Assembly: GCA_002862435.1 (NCBI GenBank)
Contig: PKDC01000037.1
Location: 1 to 34,540, forward strand
Length of the DNA stretch: 34,540 nt
Reading direction: 5' to 3'
Source: Pseudomonadota bacterium
GTDB taxonomy: Bacteria > Pseudomonadota > Gammaproteobacteria > UBA5335
Part shown: in pieces, positions 24,875-33,817 of the stretch
How positions within the stretch are numbered: the first letter of the stretch is position 1
How the letters are laid out: every line of letters starts with the position of its first letter
The notes under the pieces: generated by a model
The model's input: the letters and a program-made list of their open reading frames with translations, nothing else
What the model was told of the DNA's origin: nothing
Database searches by the model: none
Program-made: the position numbers and the translations under genes

Positions 24875-25753
24875 ATGACCCGCTGGCCCGCGCCGGCCAA
24901 GCTCAATCTGTTTCTTCATGTGCTCGGCCGCAGGCCCGATGGTTATCACGACCTGCAGACCTTGTTTCAATTTGTCGCGTTCGGCGATGAGGTTTTCATC
25001 GAGCCGACCGAGGATGGTGAGATCCAGTTGACCAAAGGGGCGGCGGGCGTGCCCGCGGGCGCGGATTTGATCGAACGGGCCGCGCGTTGCCTGCAGGCGC
25101 AGACGGGGGTGCGGGCCGGGGCCCGTCTCGGCGTCAACAAGCGTATTCCCCAAGGCGCTGGCCTGGGCGGTGGAAGTTCCGATGCCGCCACGGTTTTGGT
25201 GGCACTCAATTATTTGTGGGGGACCGGACTCACGCCGGAGGCGTTGGCCGAACTGGGCTTGACCTTAGGGGCGGATGTGCCGGTCTTCGTGCGCGGTCAT
25301 GCCGCCTGGGCCGAGGGGGTGGGGGAGCGATTGGTATCCGTGGAGATCCCCGAGCCCTGTTACCTGATTGTCTGGCCGGAATGCGCGGTGTCCACTGCGC
25401 GGGTTTTCGAAGACCCTGAATTGACAAGAAACTCGCCTCGAATGAAAATGGCCGACTTCCTTGCAGGGAAGGGTCGGAACGACTGTGCGCCCGTGGTGCG
25501 CCGGCGTTACCCCGAGGTGGCCCGGATGTTGGACTGGCTGGAGACTCATGCGCCGGCCCGCCTCACCGGCACCGGTGGCGCCGCATTTGCGGCCTTTGAC
25601 CACGCCGAGGCCGCTGATGCCGTTTTGGGGCAGTTGCCTGCGGGTTGTGCCGGGGTGGTGGCCCGCGGGTGTAACCAGTCTCCCCTGCATCGGGTTCTTG
25701 CGGCGGCCATCGCCGGGAACCCAGGATCGGTTTTCGGTTGTCTTGGGGCGTAG
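24875..25753 (+). CDS. ispE: 4-diphosphocytidyl-2-C-methyl-D-erythritol kinase
   Basis: ATP-dependent GHMP kinase of the MEP isoprenoid pathway. From ATG 24875 the protein has 292 residues and begins MTRWPAPAKLNLFLHV, matching the family N-terminus with Lys9. A GTG at 24860 overlapping the lolB stop (GTGA) is an alternative start, five codons longer; neither has a good ribosome site. The ATP motif GAGLGGGSSDAA is at 94-105 and the catalytic Asp134 lies in GADVPVFVRGH. LTGTGG and LSPLHR-like NQSPLHRVL close the family core. Residues after that, ending GNPGSVFGCLGA, are an extra tail. The stop codon TAG lies inside the tRNA(Gln) gene (see findings). Confidence 0.95.
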   Translation: MTRWPAPAKLNLFLHVLGRRPDGYHDLQTLFQFVAFGDEVFIEPTEDGEIQLTKGAAGVPAGADLIERAARCLQAQTGVRAGARLGVNKRIPQGAGLGGGSSDAATVLVALNYLWGTGLTPEALAELGLTLGADVPVFVRGHAAWAEGVGERLVSVEIPEPCYLIVWPECAVSTARVFEDPELTRNSPRMKMADFLAGKGRNDCAPVVRRRYPEVARMLDWLETHAPARLTGTGGAAFAAFDHAEAADAVLGQLPAGCAGVVARGCNQSPLHRVLAAAIAGNPGSVFGCLGA

Positions 25754-25818
25754 CCAAGCGGTAAGGCACGGGGTTTTGATCCCCGCATTCCTAGGTTCGA
25801 ATCCTGGCGCCCCAGCCA
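25744..25818 (+). tRNA. tRNA-Gln (anticodon UUG)
   Basis: A full 75-nt cloverleaf with encoded CCA. The acceptor stem is TGGGGCG / CGCCCCA, with the weak first pair typical of tRNA(Gln), discriminator G and CCA. The D arm is GCC / GGC, the anticodon stem CGGGG / CCCCG with loop TTTTGAT (anticodon TTG), and the T arm CTAGG / CCTGG with loop TTCGAAT. It sits between ispE and prs, where Pseudomonas-type genomes also carry tRNA(Gln). The first ten bases are shared with the end of the ispE frame. It may be processed from the long operon transcript, since no separate promoter is evident. Confidence 0.98.
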
Positions 25819-25879
25819 TTCACCATGGCGCCCACCCTGGCGGGTCGGGGTGCAAGCGGCCCAAATCACGGGAATGACG

Positions 25880-26863
25880 ATGACGTTTGAAGCACAGTCC
25901 CCTGGTTTGGATGGGGCCAAATTCATGGTCTTTTCGGGCACCGCCAACCGCGCGCTTGCCCAAGCCATCGCCAACCACCTGATGGTCCCGCTGGGCAAGG
26001 CCATGGTCGGCCGCTTCAGTGACGGGGAAGTCACGGTCGAAATCGAGGACAACGTCCGCGGCCGCGATATCTTCCTGATCCAGACCACCAGCGCGCCCAC
26101 CAATGATCACGTGATGGAAATGCTCATCATGACCGATGCGCTGCGCCGCGCCTCGGCGCGCAAAGTGATCGCGGTGGTGCCCTACTTCGGTTATGCCCGC
26201 CAGGACCGGCGCGTGCGCTCGGCGCGCGTGCCGATCACTGCCAAGCTGGTCGCCAACATGATGGTGACGGCGGGTGTTGGCCATTTGCTGACGGTGGATC
26301 TGCACGCCGATCAGATCCAGGGATTCTTTGATATTCCGGTGGACAATGTCTACGCCTCGCCGATCCTGCTGGGGGATATCTGGCAGCGGCGCAAGGACCG
26401 GAAATTGATCGTGGTCTCCCCCGACGTGGGCGGTGTGGTGCGCGCCCGCGCCATCGCCAAACGGCTCGACGACACGGATCTGGCGATCATCGACAAGCGC
26501 CGCGCCCGTGCCAACGAATCCCAGGTGATGCACATCATTGGCGATGTGCAGGACAAGTTCTGCGTACTGGTGGACGACATCGTCGACACAGCGGGCACCC
26601 TGTGCCAGGCTGCCGCCGCGTTGAAGCAACGGGGGGCGACCCAGGTCGTGGCCTATGCGACTCACGCGGTTCTGTCCGGGCCAGCCATCGAACGCATCGA
26701 GTCTTCCGTATTGGATGAGCTGGTGGTCACCGACACCATTCCCCTGGCGGCGCCGGCGGCCGCGTGCGCCAAGATCCGGCAAGTGAGCGTGGCCCAGGTC
26801 CTGGCGGAAACCATCCGCCGTGTGGCCAGCGATGAATCGGTCAGCTCGCTGTATATCGATTGA
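25880..26863 (+). CDS. prs: Ribose-phosphate pyrophosphokinase (PRPP synthetase)
   Basis: Makes PRPP from ribose-5-phosphate and ATP for nucleotide, NAD, His and Trp synthesis. The start ATG 25880 has GGGA six bases before it; ATG 25874 lies too close to that site. The protein has 327 residues, slightly longer than the usual 310-315 because of an N-terminal lead of about 12 residues before [11 protein letters not shown]. Seen are GRFSDGE near 44-50, [10 protein letters not shown] near 102-111, the divalent-metal and substrate motif [17 protein letters not shown] with His142, VVSPDVGG, and the PRPP loop [10 protein letters not shown] at 232-241. It follows tRNA(Gln) by 61 bases. NadC in this window is one consumer of PRPP. 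Confidence 0.97.
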   Translation: MTFEAQSPGLDGAKFMVFSGTANRALAQAIANHLMVPLGKAMVGRFSDGEVTVEIEDNVRGRDIFLIQTTSAPTNDHVMEMLIMTDALRRASARKVIAVVPYFGYARQDRRVRSARVPITAKLVANMMVTAGVGHLLTVDLHADQIQGFFDIPVDNVYASPILLGDIWQRRKDRKLIVVSPDVGGVVRARAIAKRLDDTDLAIIDKRRARANESQVMHIIGDVQDKFCVLVDDIVDTAGTLCQAAAALKQRGATQVVAYATHAVLSGPAIERIESSVLDELVVTDTIPLAAPAAACAKIRQVSVAQVLAETIRRVASDESVSSLYID

Positions 26864-26874
26864 ATGATGAACAG

Positions 26875-26941
26875 GGGCGGATCGAGCCGCCCATTGGCGC
26901 CTGCCTTGGTCGCGTGGCAGGCATAAAGGCCCGCGTGGGCC
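26875..26941 (+). promoter_or_regulatory. Three consecutive hairpins in the prs-rplY intergenic region
   Basis: Three GC-rich stem-loops follow each other in the 94 bases before rplY: 26875-26892 (gggcgg / ccgccc, six-base loop), 26899-26922 (gcctgcc / ggcaggc, ten-base loop) and 26928-26941 (ggccc / gggcc, four-base loop). None has a T-run, so they are not simple terminators. The last ends four bases before the GGAG ribosome site of rplY. The arrangement suits a structured leader controlling L25 translation, or mRNA processing after prs. Confidence 0.6.
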
Positions 26942-26957
26942 GCTTGGAGTAAGTGCA

Positions 26958-27572
26958 ATGAGTGTGGAAACCTTTGAAATCACGGCAACCAGCCGGTCCG
27001 ATGCGGGGAAAGGTGCGAGCCGCCGCCTGCGTCACCAGGGTCAGGTGCCGGGCATCGTGTATGGCGGGGATCAGTCGCCCCAGTCCATCAATCTCAGCAA
27101 TAACGAAATGGTCAAGCATCTGGCCCATGAAGCTTTCTATTCCCATGTGCTGGAATTGAAGGTTGACGGGGTTGCCCAGAGCGTGATTCTCAAGGCGCTG
27201 CAGCGCCATGTCTATCGCCCTGGCATCATTCTGCATGTCGATTTTCAACGCGTGGTGGCGGGCCAAGCCCTGCATGTCCATGTGCCGCTGCACTTCGTTG
27301 GCGATGAGCGTTCCCCGGGTGCCAAGCGCGGGGGGGTGATTTCCCATCTGCTGAACGAAGTGGAAGTGAGTTGCTTGCCGAAGGATCTGCCCGAGTTCAT
27401 CGAGGTGGATGTGAGCGCGCTGGACATCGGCGAAGGACTGCATCTGTCCGATCTGAGTCTTCCGGCTGGCGTCAGTCTGCTCGCGCTGAGCCATGGCGAA
27501 TCCGGCAATCTGTCCGTGGTCACCGTGGTGCCGCCGAAGGTTGATCAGACCGAAACCCCTGAAGCGGGCTGA
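26958..27572 (+). CDS. rplY: 50S ribosomal protein L25, long form (general stress protein CTC type)
   Basis: Binds 5S rRNA in the central protuberance of the large subunit. The protein has 204 residues and so is the two-domain TL5/CTC form, not the 94-residue E. coli form. The L25 domain covers about 1-95, with GKGASRRLRHQGQVPGIVYG and a later FYSHVLELKVDG segment. The C-terminal beta domain covers about 100-190, with VPLHFVGDE and LPEFIEVDVSALDIGEGLHLSDL. The ATG has a GGAG site nine bases upstream. It lies between prs and pth, the usual order in gammaproteobacteria; pth starts three bases after its stop. Its leader contains three hairpins, suggesting regulation. Confidence 0.96.
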   Translation: MSVETFEITATSRSDAGKGASRRLRHQGQVPGIVYGGDQSPQSINLSNNEMVKHLAHEAFYSHVLELKVDGVAQSVILKALQRHVYRPGIILHVDFQRVVAGQALHVHVPLHFVGDERSPGAKRGGVISHLLNEVEVSCLPKDLPEFIEVDVSALDIGEGLHLSDLSLPAGVSLLALSHGESGNLSVVTVVPPKVDQTETPEAG

Positions 27573-27575
27573 GCA

Positions 27576-28205
27576 ATGGGGCAGGGTTCCGGGATCGCTC
27601 CCCCCCCGCCCCTGCAGGCCGTGATCGGGCTGGGAAACCCCGGTTCGGAATATGCCGAAACCCGCCATAACGCCGGCTTCTGGTGGGTCGATGCCCTTGC
27701 CCATCGGGCTGGAGTCACGCTCCGGCCCGATGCGCGTTTGAAAGGGGACGTGGGCCGGTTGACGGTCGCTGACACGTCGATCTGGCTGTTCAAGCCCAGC
27801 ACCTACATGAACCACAGCGGTCAGGCAGTGGCTGCCTTCGCAGCCTACTATCGGCTTGATCCCGCGGCACTGCTCGTCGTTCACGACGAATTGGACCTGG
27901 CTCCCGGTACCGTGCGCCTGAAGCAGGGTGGCGGCCATGGCGGGCATAACGGCCTGCGCGACATCACCGCCCGCCTGGGCGCGGATTTCCTGCGGTTGCG
28001 GATCGGCATCGGTCATCCGGGTCATCGCGATCAGGTGGTCGGCTATGTGCTGCATCGTCCGTCCCAGACGGAACGCCAACAGATCGATCAGGCCATGACG
28101 CAGGCGCAAGCCATTTTCCCCGAACTGGTTGCAGGGCGTATGGCGTGGGCCATGCAGCGCTTGAATACACCCGCGCCGGGCGAACCATCCGCCGGCGGCG
28201 GTTAA
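27576..28205 (+). CDS. pth: Peptidyl-tRNA hydrolase
   Basis: Releases tRNA from peptidyl-tRNA dropped by ribosomes. The protein has 209 residues (E. coli 194). Catalytic and binding residues are present: Asn21 in GLGNPG, His31 in TRHNAG, Asn79 in YMNHSG, Asp104 in HDELDL, and the [11 protein letters not shown] motif with its asparagine. All are shifted by 11 from E. coli because of an N-terminal lead that contains a proline run encoded by C8 at 27600-27607. The start codon is three bases after the rplY stop and has only a weak ribosome site, so translational coupling is likely. The Gly/Pro-rich tail is unremarkable. Confidence 0.96.
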   Translation: MGQGSGIAPPPPLQAVIGLGNPGSEYAETRHNAGFWWVDALAHRAGVTLRPDARLKGDVGRLTVADTSIWLFKPSTYMNHSGQAVAAFAAYYRLDPAALLVVHDELDLAPGTVRLKQGGGHGGHNGLRDITARLGADFLRLRIGIGHPGHRDQVVGYVLHRPSQTERQQIDQAMTQAQAIFPELVAGRMAWAMQRLNTPAPGEPSAGGG

Positions 28206-28218
28206 AGGAAACGAGATC

Positions 28219-29307
28219 ATGGGAATCCAGTGCGGCATCGTGGGCTTGCCCAATGTGGGTAAGTCGACGCTTTTCAATGCGCTGACGCGGGCGGCGATTG
28301 CCGCCGAAAACTACCCGTTCTGCACCATCGATCCCAATGTCGGGGTGGTGCCAGTGCCGGATCCGCGCCTCGATGCCCTGGCCGCCATCGTGCGCCCCGA
28401 GCGGATCCTTCCCACCCATATGGAATTCGTGGACATCGCCGGGCTGGTGGCGGGCGCTTCCAAGGGCGAAGGGCTGGGCAACCAGTTTCTGGCTCATATC
28501 CGCGAGACCGATGCCGTGGCGCATGTGGTGCGGTGTTTTGATGACGCCAATGTCATCCATGTGGCCGGGCGGGTCGATCCCCTGTCGGACGTGGAGGTGA
28601 TTCAGACCGAACTGGCCCTCGCGGACTTGGCCACAGTGGAGAAAGCGACCCAGCGCCTGGAGCGCAAGGCCAAGAGTGGCGACAAGGCAGCCAAGGCCGA
28701 TTTGGTGCTGCTGGAGGAGGTGAGCCGGGTCTTGGACCGGGGCGAGGCGGCGCGGACGCGGGTGATCGATGAAGTCTCGCGTCAATTGCTGGTGCGCGAA
28801 CTCCATCTGATTACGGCCAAGCCCTTGATGTACGTGGCCAATGTGGACGAATCCGGTGGCGGCGCCCATCTGGAGGCCTTGCGGCGGATGGCGGCAGCCG
28901 AAGGGGCTCAGGTGGTGCCGGTCTGTGCGGCGCTGGAGGCCGAGATCGCGCAACTGGATGAGGCGGACCGTGCGGTGTTCCTGGCGGACCTCGGCATGGC
29001 GGAGGCGGGTCTCGACCGGGTGATCCGCGCAGCCTATCAATTGCTGCGTCTGCAAACTTTTTTCACCGCAGGTGTCAAAGAAGTGCGGGCATGGACCGTG
29101 CCTGCCGGTGCCACGGCGCCCCAGGGCGCGGGCGTGATCCACACGGACTTCGAGCGCGGTTTCATTCGGGCTGAAGTGATGGCATATGAGGATTTCATCG
29201 CCTGCAAGGGCGAGGCCGGGGCCAAGGAAGCCGGCAAATGGCGTCTGGAAGGCAAGGACTACGTCTTGCGGGAAGGCGATGTGGTCCATTTCCGCTTCAA
29301 CGTCTGA
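28219..29307 (+). CDS. ychF: Redox-regulated ATPase/GTPase YchF (OLA1 family)
   Basis: Obg-family P-loop protein that prefers ATP and binds ribosomes; it has been linked to oxidative-stress response in E. coli. It has 362 residues (E. coli 363). The P-loop GLPNVGKST is at 8-16, [10 protein letters not shown] at about 33-42, the G3-type DIAGLV near 73-78, and an NVDE element replaces the canonical NKxD, which fits its altered nucleotide specificity. The C-terminal TGS domain includes [16 protein letters not shown] and the ending DVVHFRFNV. An AAGGA ribosome site precedes the ATG by ten bases, 13 bases after pth, so the two are co-transcribed as in most gammaproteobacteria. Confidence 0.97.
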   Translation: MGIQCGIVGLPNVGKSTLFNALTRAAIAAENYPFCTIDPNVGVVPVPDPRLDALAAIVRPERILPTHMEFVDIAGLVAGASKGEGLGNQFLAHIRETDAVAHVVRCFDDANVIHVAGRVDPLSDVEVIQTELALADLATVEKATQRLERKAKSGDKAAKADLVLLEEVSRVLDRGEAARTRVIDEVSRQLLVRELHLITAKPLMYVANVDESGGGAHLEALRRMAAAEGAQVVPVCAALEAEIAQLDEADRAVFLADLGMAEAGLDRVIRAAYQLLRLQTFFTAGVKEVRAWTVPAGATAPQGAGVIHTDFERGFIRAEVMAYEDFIACKGEAGAKEAGKWRLEGKDYVLREGDVVHFRFNV

Positions 29308-29356
29308 TAGGCTGGACGCATTGACAGGTTCCATGGATTCCAACGGAGAGGGCAGA

Positions 29357-29701
29357 ATGATGGACAATCATTCAGCGCAAGTGGTTTTCACCGATGCGGC
29401 GGCCGGCAAGGTGCGCCAGTTGCTGGACGAAGAAAAAAATCCCGATCTTAAACTGCGGGTGTTCGTTTCCGGGGGCGGCTGCTCTGGCTTCCAATACGGA
29501 TTCACCTTCGATGAGGCGGAGCAGGAAGGCGATGTCCGCGTGAGTAAGGAAGGGGTTGTGCTGCTGGTTGATGCCACCAGTATCCATTACTTGCAGGGCG
29601 CCGAAATCGACTACGCCGAAGGGCTGGAAGGCGAGCGCTTTGTGATCCGCAATCCCAACGCGACGACCACCTGCGGCTGTGGGTCCTCGTTCTCCGTCTG
29701 A
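29357..29701 (+). CDS. erpA: Iron-sulfur cluster insertion protein ErpA
   Basis: A-type carrier that delivers Fe-S clusters to apo-proteins, including those of the isoprenoid pathway. From ATG 29357 it has 114 residues, equal to E. coli ErpA. The three cluster-binding cysteines are Cys42 in [12 protein letters not shown], and Cys106 and Cys108 in [18 protein letters not shown] ribosome site precedes the start; a second ATG follows directly. It lies 49 bases after ychF and converges with anmK, as in Pseudomonas. It is distinguished from IscA by the ErpA-like sequences [13 protein letters not shown] and [15 protein letters not shown]. Confidence 0.97.
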   Translation: MMDNHSAQVVFTDAAAGKVRQLLDEEKNPDLKLRVFVSGGGCSGFQYGFTFDEAEQEGDVRVSKEGVVLLVDATSIHYLQGAEIDYAEGLEGERFVIRNPNATTTCGCGSSFSV

Positions 29702-29759
29702 GCGCAGCGCTGGCGGAGATTCCCCACCTTCAAGATCCCATCAACCCGCGAGCGCAAGT

Positions 29760-30870
29760 TCAGCCCGCAGGAAAAATCCCCCCCAGCACCGTGGCGCGCC
29801 GCGCGCCGGTTGCTGTGGGCGCGTTGCCCACTTTGCCTTCCAGGCTGCGGTGGGCCAGCCAAGCGAACGCCGCCGCCTCGACCCATTGCGGATCCATGCC
29901 GTGGTCGGCAGTCGAATCCACTGGGATTGGCGCCATGCGTTCTTTGAGGCGCTGCAGCAGAAATCCGTTGCGCGCACCGCCGCCACAGACCAGCAGGCGC
30001 TGGGCCTTGAAATGGTTTTGCGCCAGGGATTGGGCGATTGTTTCGACGGTGAGTTCACACAGGGTGCGCTGGACATCCTGCGGCGCCGGCTGTGGGCTGG
30101 TCCCGGCGAGGCGCTCACGTAGCCACTGCGGGTTGAAGTGGTCGAGACCAGTACTTTTGGGCGACGGCTTGAGAAAGAACGGATCGTCCAGAAACTGCGT
30201 CAGCAGCTGCGGGATCACTTGCCCGCCCCGCGCCCATTGCCCATCCGCGTCATAAGTGGTTCCCAAGTGGGTGTGCGTCCAAGCGTCCATCAGGCAATTG
30301 GCGGGTCCGCAGTCGAATCCCCCTACCACCGATCCTGCACTATCCACGAGTGTGAGGTTCGCGATTCCCCCCAAGTTCAGGATGGCTCTTGGTTCATCGG
30401 GAGAGCCAAACAGCTCGGCGTGGAACAGCGGCACCAGGGGCGCCCCTTGGCCGCCAAGCAGGATGTCGCGCATGCGCCAGTCAGCCAGGGTCGTGATGCC
30501 CGTTTCCAGCGCCACGCACTGGGCGTTGCCCATCTGCAGCGAATAGGGATGGCGGTGTTCGGGGCGATGACGCAGGGTCTGGCCATGCAGGCCAATGGCG
30601 CGAATCTGTTGCGGGGGGGGGGGCGGCTTGGCGGATCAGAGTCAGCGCGGCGCGGGCGAAACAGCGTCCCAATTGCAGATCCAGCGTCAGGGCGGCATCG
30701 AGGGTGCCGCCTGCCGGATGGCGGGCAATGGCGCGGATCTGGCGCGCCAGGCGTCCCGGCAGCGGGTGTGACAGGGTGGCCTCCAAGGCTACGCCTGCTG
30801 AATCAATGCGGATCAGGGCGGCGTCAATTCCATCCGAACTGGTCCCGGACATCAGGCCGAGATAGCGCAC
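29760..30870 (-). pseudogene. anmK: Anhydro-N-acetylmuramic acid kinase, split by a frameshift at a homopolymer
   Basis: AnmK phosphorylates and opens 1,6-anhydro-MurNAc during peptidoglycan recycling. The N-terminal part (from ATG 30870) starts MRYLGLMSGTSSDGIDAAL, the family signature with the ATP-binding loop. The C-terminal part (to 29760) has TGITTLADWRMRDILLGGQG, the NLGGIANLT segment and LLVCGGGARN. The two parts are in different frames. Reading changes at a run of eleven C on the minus strand (30613-30623); ten would restore the family sequence, giving RQAAPPPPQQIRAIGLHGQT and about 370 residues (E. coli 369). Everything else looks intact. The gene is therefore a recent pseudogene, a slippage-controlled gene, or an intact gene with a sequencing error. 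It follows the M23 peptidase gene by 16 bases. Confidence 0.93.
30613..30623. repeat. Eleven-base G/C homopolymer at the anmK frameshift
   Basis: Eleven consecutive G on the plus strand (C on the coding strand), the longest homopolymer I noticed in the window. It lies within the coding region of anmK, at about codon 84. Loss of one base would rejoin the two halves of the gene. Confidence 0.95.
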
Positions 30871-30886
30871 AACAGGACGCTGTTGA

Positions 30887-32356
30887 TCAATTGGCGGATG
30901 AGACTGGCTTGTTTTGAGCCAGCCGGGTAGAGGTGTCTGTGGTTTGCAATGCGGTCAACAGCGGGGCCGCCTGGGCTTTGAATGCCTGAAGTTCACGACC
31001 GTCCAGATTGTCCGCGAGGGGTGTGTTTACCTTCAAGGGATCACGATGCACCCCATCAACCCGCAGCTCGTAATGGAGATGCGGACCGGTTGCAAGTCCG
31101 GTGGAGCCGACATAGCCGATGACCTGTCCTGCCGCGACTCTAGCGCCAGTCGCCAGTCCTTTTGCGAAGCCATTCATATGCGCATAGAGGGTGGTGTGGT
31201 GTTGGTTATGCGCAATTTCGATGACATTGCCATAGCCGCTTTTGGTGCCCTTGAAGACGATCTTCCCATCGCCGGCCGCCTTGATGGCAGTGCCGCGTGG
31301 CGCGGCATAGTCCACGCCCTTGTGGGCGCGGATGGTGTTGAGGATGGGATGGCGGCGCCCAAGGCTGAAGCCCGAGCTGATCCGGCTAAAGTCCACGGGG
31401 GTGCGCAGAAAGGCCTTGCGCAGGCTTTTCCCGGTCGGCGAGTAATAACGCGCCTTGCCTTCCTTTCCAGCATATCGGACAGCCTGGTAGGTTTTGCCCT
31501 GATTGCTGAATTCAGCGGCCAGAATCGGGCCAGCGAGGACCTCTTCGCCGTCACGGTAACTGGCTTCGTAGACCACCTTCAATTCATCGCCTTCGCGCAA
31601 ATCCAGGGCGAAGTCGATTTCATAGGCGAAGATGTCAGCCAGTTGCAAGATCGCCTGCTGGCTCAAGCCGGCATCTTTCCCGGCCTGGAACAACGAGCTG
31701 CGTATGACGCCTTGTGTGGTGACTTGGCGCCGTTCAACGGGGTGGGTGATGAGCTCGGACTGGAACCGCTCACCTTCCCGCACCAGGTGCAAGGTGCTGA
31801 GGGGATCGACATCGTGCACCAGTTCAGCGATGCGGCCACCATCGCCGACCTTGATCCGGAACTCATCCCCGGGCTGCAGGTTGCGAAGATAGCGCTTGTA
31901 GGACGCAATTTCGGTGATGGCCTGGAGATCCTGGCGCGGCAGCTCAAAGCGCTCAAAGATCTGTGACAGGGAATCGCCGCGCGTGACCGTCAATGAAATC
32001 CAGTCTGGGTCGCCAAATGGGCTTGGGGGCAATTCGAGCGCCAAGGTGCTTTCGTCAGCGAAGAGTTCGACTGAGTGATTGCGCCAATCCTCGCCAAGGA
32101 TGGTGGCCAGCGTCTGTTCAGTCAGATGCAGGATCCCGCTGGATTCTTCTGGGTCAAGGGATGTCGTCGATTCAAAGACGCCAGGCTCGATCATCTGCCG
32201 CATCGCCGCGGCATCGCCCATGTGCAGCGCGAAGCTCAAAGAGAGGATCGGAAGCGCGGCGCCGAAGACGAACCAATGCATGGGACTGCTTTTGGGGCGC
32301 TGCGGGGCGGATAGGGCTTTATAATCCTGCTTCACGCGCGTGGTGCGATCCATCAT
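30887..32356 (-). CDS. M23-family peptidoglycan endopeptidase with OapA/LysM-like domain (MepM-type)
   Basis: Cell-wall hydrolase of 489 residues, probably cutting peptide cross-links in the periplasm. From ATG 32356 (a second ATG follows directly) it has a short charged N-terminus and one membrane anchor at about 28-47. An OapA/LysM-like domain covers about 120-172 (VTRGDSLSQIFERFELPRQD), and a beta-rich linker follows. The LytM/M23 domain at about 338-435 has zinc ligands His345 and Asp349 in HKGVDYAAPRG, His393 in LYAHM and the His426-x-His428 pair in GPHLHYEL, so it should be active. The open frame continues 28 codons upstream without signal features. A weak GGAA ribosome site is present. 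It precedes anmK, linking wall hydrolysis to recycling, and is divergent from tyrS. Confidence 0.93.
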   Translation of the reverse strand: MMDRTTRVKQDYKALSAPQRPKSSPMHWFVFGAALPILSLSFALHMGDAAAMRQMIEPGVFESTTSLDPEESSGILHLTEQTLATILGEDWRNHSVELFADESTLALELPPSPFGDPDWISLTVTRGDSLSQIFERFELPRQDLQAITEIASYKRYLRNLQPGDEFRIKVGDGGRIAELVHDVDPLSTLHLVREGERFQSELITHPVERRQVTTQGVIRSSLFQAGKDAGLSQQAILQLADIFAYEIDFALDLREGDELKVVYEASYRDGEEVLAGPILAAEFSNQGKTYQAVRYAGKEGKARYYSPTGKSLRKAFLRTPVDFSRISSGFSLGRRHPILNTIRAHKGVDYAAPRGTAIKAAGDGKIVFKGTKSGYGNVIEIAHNQHHTTLYAHMNGFAKGLATGARVAAGQVIGYVGSTGLATGPHLHYELRVDGVHRDPLKVNTPLADNLDGRELQAFKAQAAPLLTALQTTDTSTRLAQNKPVSSAN

Positions 32357-32522
32357 GCTTTTCGTTCCATCGGCCCCAACCCTGAGCGCCGGAATGCGCC
32401 CTTTTTGATCGGTGGAAGTTAACCCGACCCGGTAGGGCATGGCAAGTCATCTTGAGACAGCATTTGCTGAAAAGCGCCTCACTCGCTGATACCTATCAAC
32501 GAGCAGGTCTGAGATTGTCGAT

Positions 32523-32534
32523 TTAATATATTAA
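32523..32534. promoter_or_regulatory. AT-only palindrome touching the tyrS ribosome site
   Basis: The 12 bases ttaatatattaa are a perfect palindrome in otherwise GC-rich DNA. The final AA is part of the AAGGAG ribosome site of tyrS. It may be a protein-binding site or simply a leader kept free of structure for strong translation. The 188-base divergent region between the peptidase and tyrS shows no promoter I can call with confidence. Confidence 0.4.
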
Positions 32535-32544
32535 GGAGTCGTTC

Positions 32545-33774
32545 ATGGTTGCCGATCCGCCCGGCTGGAATCTATTGACCCGAGGTGTCGAGGAAATTCT
32601 TCCGGCCGAAGGGTTGCGCGAGCGCCTGGCGCTGGGGAAACCACTGCGGATCAAGGCCGGATTCGATCCGACCGCGCCGGACCTGCATCTGGGGCACACG
32701 GTACTTCTCAACAAGATGCGTCAATTCCAGGAGCTGGGTCATCACGTTATCTTTCTGATCGGCGACTTCACGGGTCGAATCGGGGATCCCACCGGCAAGA
32801 ACATCACGCGCAAGCCACTAAGTGCGGAAGACATTCAACGAAATGCCCAGACTTATGCCGAACAGGTGTTCCGGATCCTGGACCCGGATCGCACCGAAGT
32901 CGTGTTCAACTCGCAATGGATGGGCGCCATGGGGGCAGCTGATCTGATTCAGATCGCTGCGCATCAAACAGTGGCGCGCATGCTGGAAAGGGATGACTTC
33001 GGCAAGCGCTATGCGGCGGGTCAGCCCATTGCCATCCACGAATTCCTCTATCCCCTGATCCAGGGCTATGACTCGGTGGCCTTGCGTGCGGATGTGGAAC
33101 TGGGGGGGACAGACCAGACCTTTAATCTGCTGATGGGGCGACAGTTGCAGCAGGCCTATGGTCAAAAGCCACAGGTGGTCTTGACCTTGCCGCTGCTGGA
33201 GGGGCTGGATGGCGTGCAGAAGATGTCCAAATCCCTGGGCAATACCATTGGCATTCAAGACGCGCCAGAGGAGATGTTCGGCAAGTTGATGTCGATTTCC
33301 GATGAATTGATGTGGCGTTATTACGATTTGCTCAGCGCCTGCACGACCGGGTGGATTCAGTCGCGCCGCGCAGCGGTGGCGGGAGGCGCCAATCCACGGG
33401 ATGTGAAAATCGAGCTGGCGCTTGAGCTCGTCGGTCGATTCCATGGCCCCATGGCGGCGCAAAGCGCCTTGGAGTCCTTTGTCAGGCGGTTTCAGCAGGG
33501 CTTGCTTCCGGAGAACATGCCGGAATTCAGCTTTGTCATTGAATCAGGGGGGCTGTGGTTACCCACCGCCATGAAGGCGGCATCGCTGGCGGGCAGTACT
33601 TCAGAGGCAATGCGCCTCATTCGTGAGGGCGGCGTTCGGCTGGATGGCGCCAAAGTTGCTGATCCCGATCTGCGTTTGAAGGATCCCGGAACGCTTGTGA
33701 TCCAGGTGGGAAAGCGTCGGTATGCGCGCCTTACGTTAAATGCCGCTGCCGAGCAGGGCCTCAAAGGCGATTGA
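32545..33774 (+). CDS. tyrS: Tyrosyl-tRNA synthetase (second, TyrZ-like type)
   Basis: Charges tRNA(Tyr) with tyrosine. The protein has 409 residues. The class I signature HLGH is at 48-51 in [14 protein letters not shown] and KMSKS at 226-230. The sequence around them, [21 protein letters not shown] and [17 protein letters not shown], is that of the TyrZ-like branch of the enzyme rather than E. coli TyrS. An S4 RNA-binding domain is expected at about 343-405 ([20 protein letters not shown]). A strong AGGAG site precedes the ATG. It is the last gene before the rRNA operon, the same neighbourhood as Pseudomonas tyrZ. No terminator was seen between its stop and the rRNA promoters. Confidence 0.96.
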   Translation: MVADPPGWNLLTRGVEEILPAEGLRERLALGKPLRIKAGFDPTAPDLHLGHTVLLNKMRQFQELGHHVIFLIGDFTGRIGDPTGKNITRKPLSAEDIQRNAQTYAEQVFRILDPDRTEVVFNSQWMGAMGAADLIQIAAHQTVARMLERDDFGKRYAAGQPIAIHEFLYPLIQGYDSVALRADVELGGTDQTFNLLMGRQLQQAYGQKPQVVLTLPLLEGLDGVQKMSKSLGNTIGIQDAPEEMFGKLMSISDELMWRYYDLLSACTTGWIQSRRAAVAGGANPRDVKIELALELVGRFHGPMAAQSALESFVRRFQQGLLPENMPEFSFVIESGGLWLPTAMKAASLAGSTSEAMRLIREGGVRLDGAKVADPDLRLKDPGTLVIQVGKRRYARLTLNAAAEQGLKGD

Positions 33775-33817
33775 AACAATGGCTTGCATTGATGTTCACG
33801 GAATATTCAAAAAAGGC

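Noticed and set aside
26841..28277. A 478-codon minus-strand frame over rplY and pth
   Set aside because: It spans two confidently identified plus-strand genes and the intergenic hairpins, and has no recognisable domain.
32441..32544. tyrS promoter using TTGCTG or TTGAGA near 32452-32469
   Set aside because: No -10 hexamer with more than three consensus matches sits at a suitable distance.
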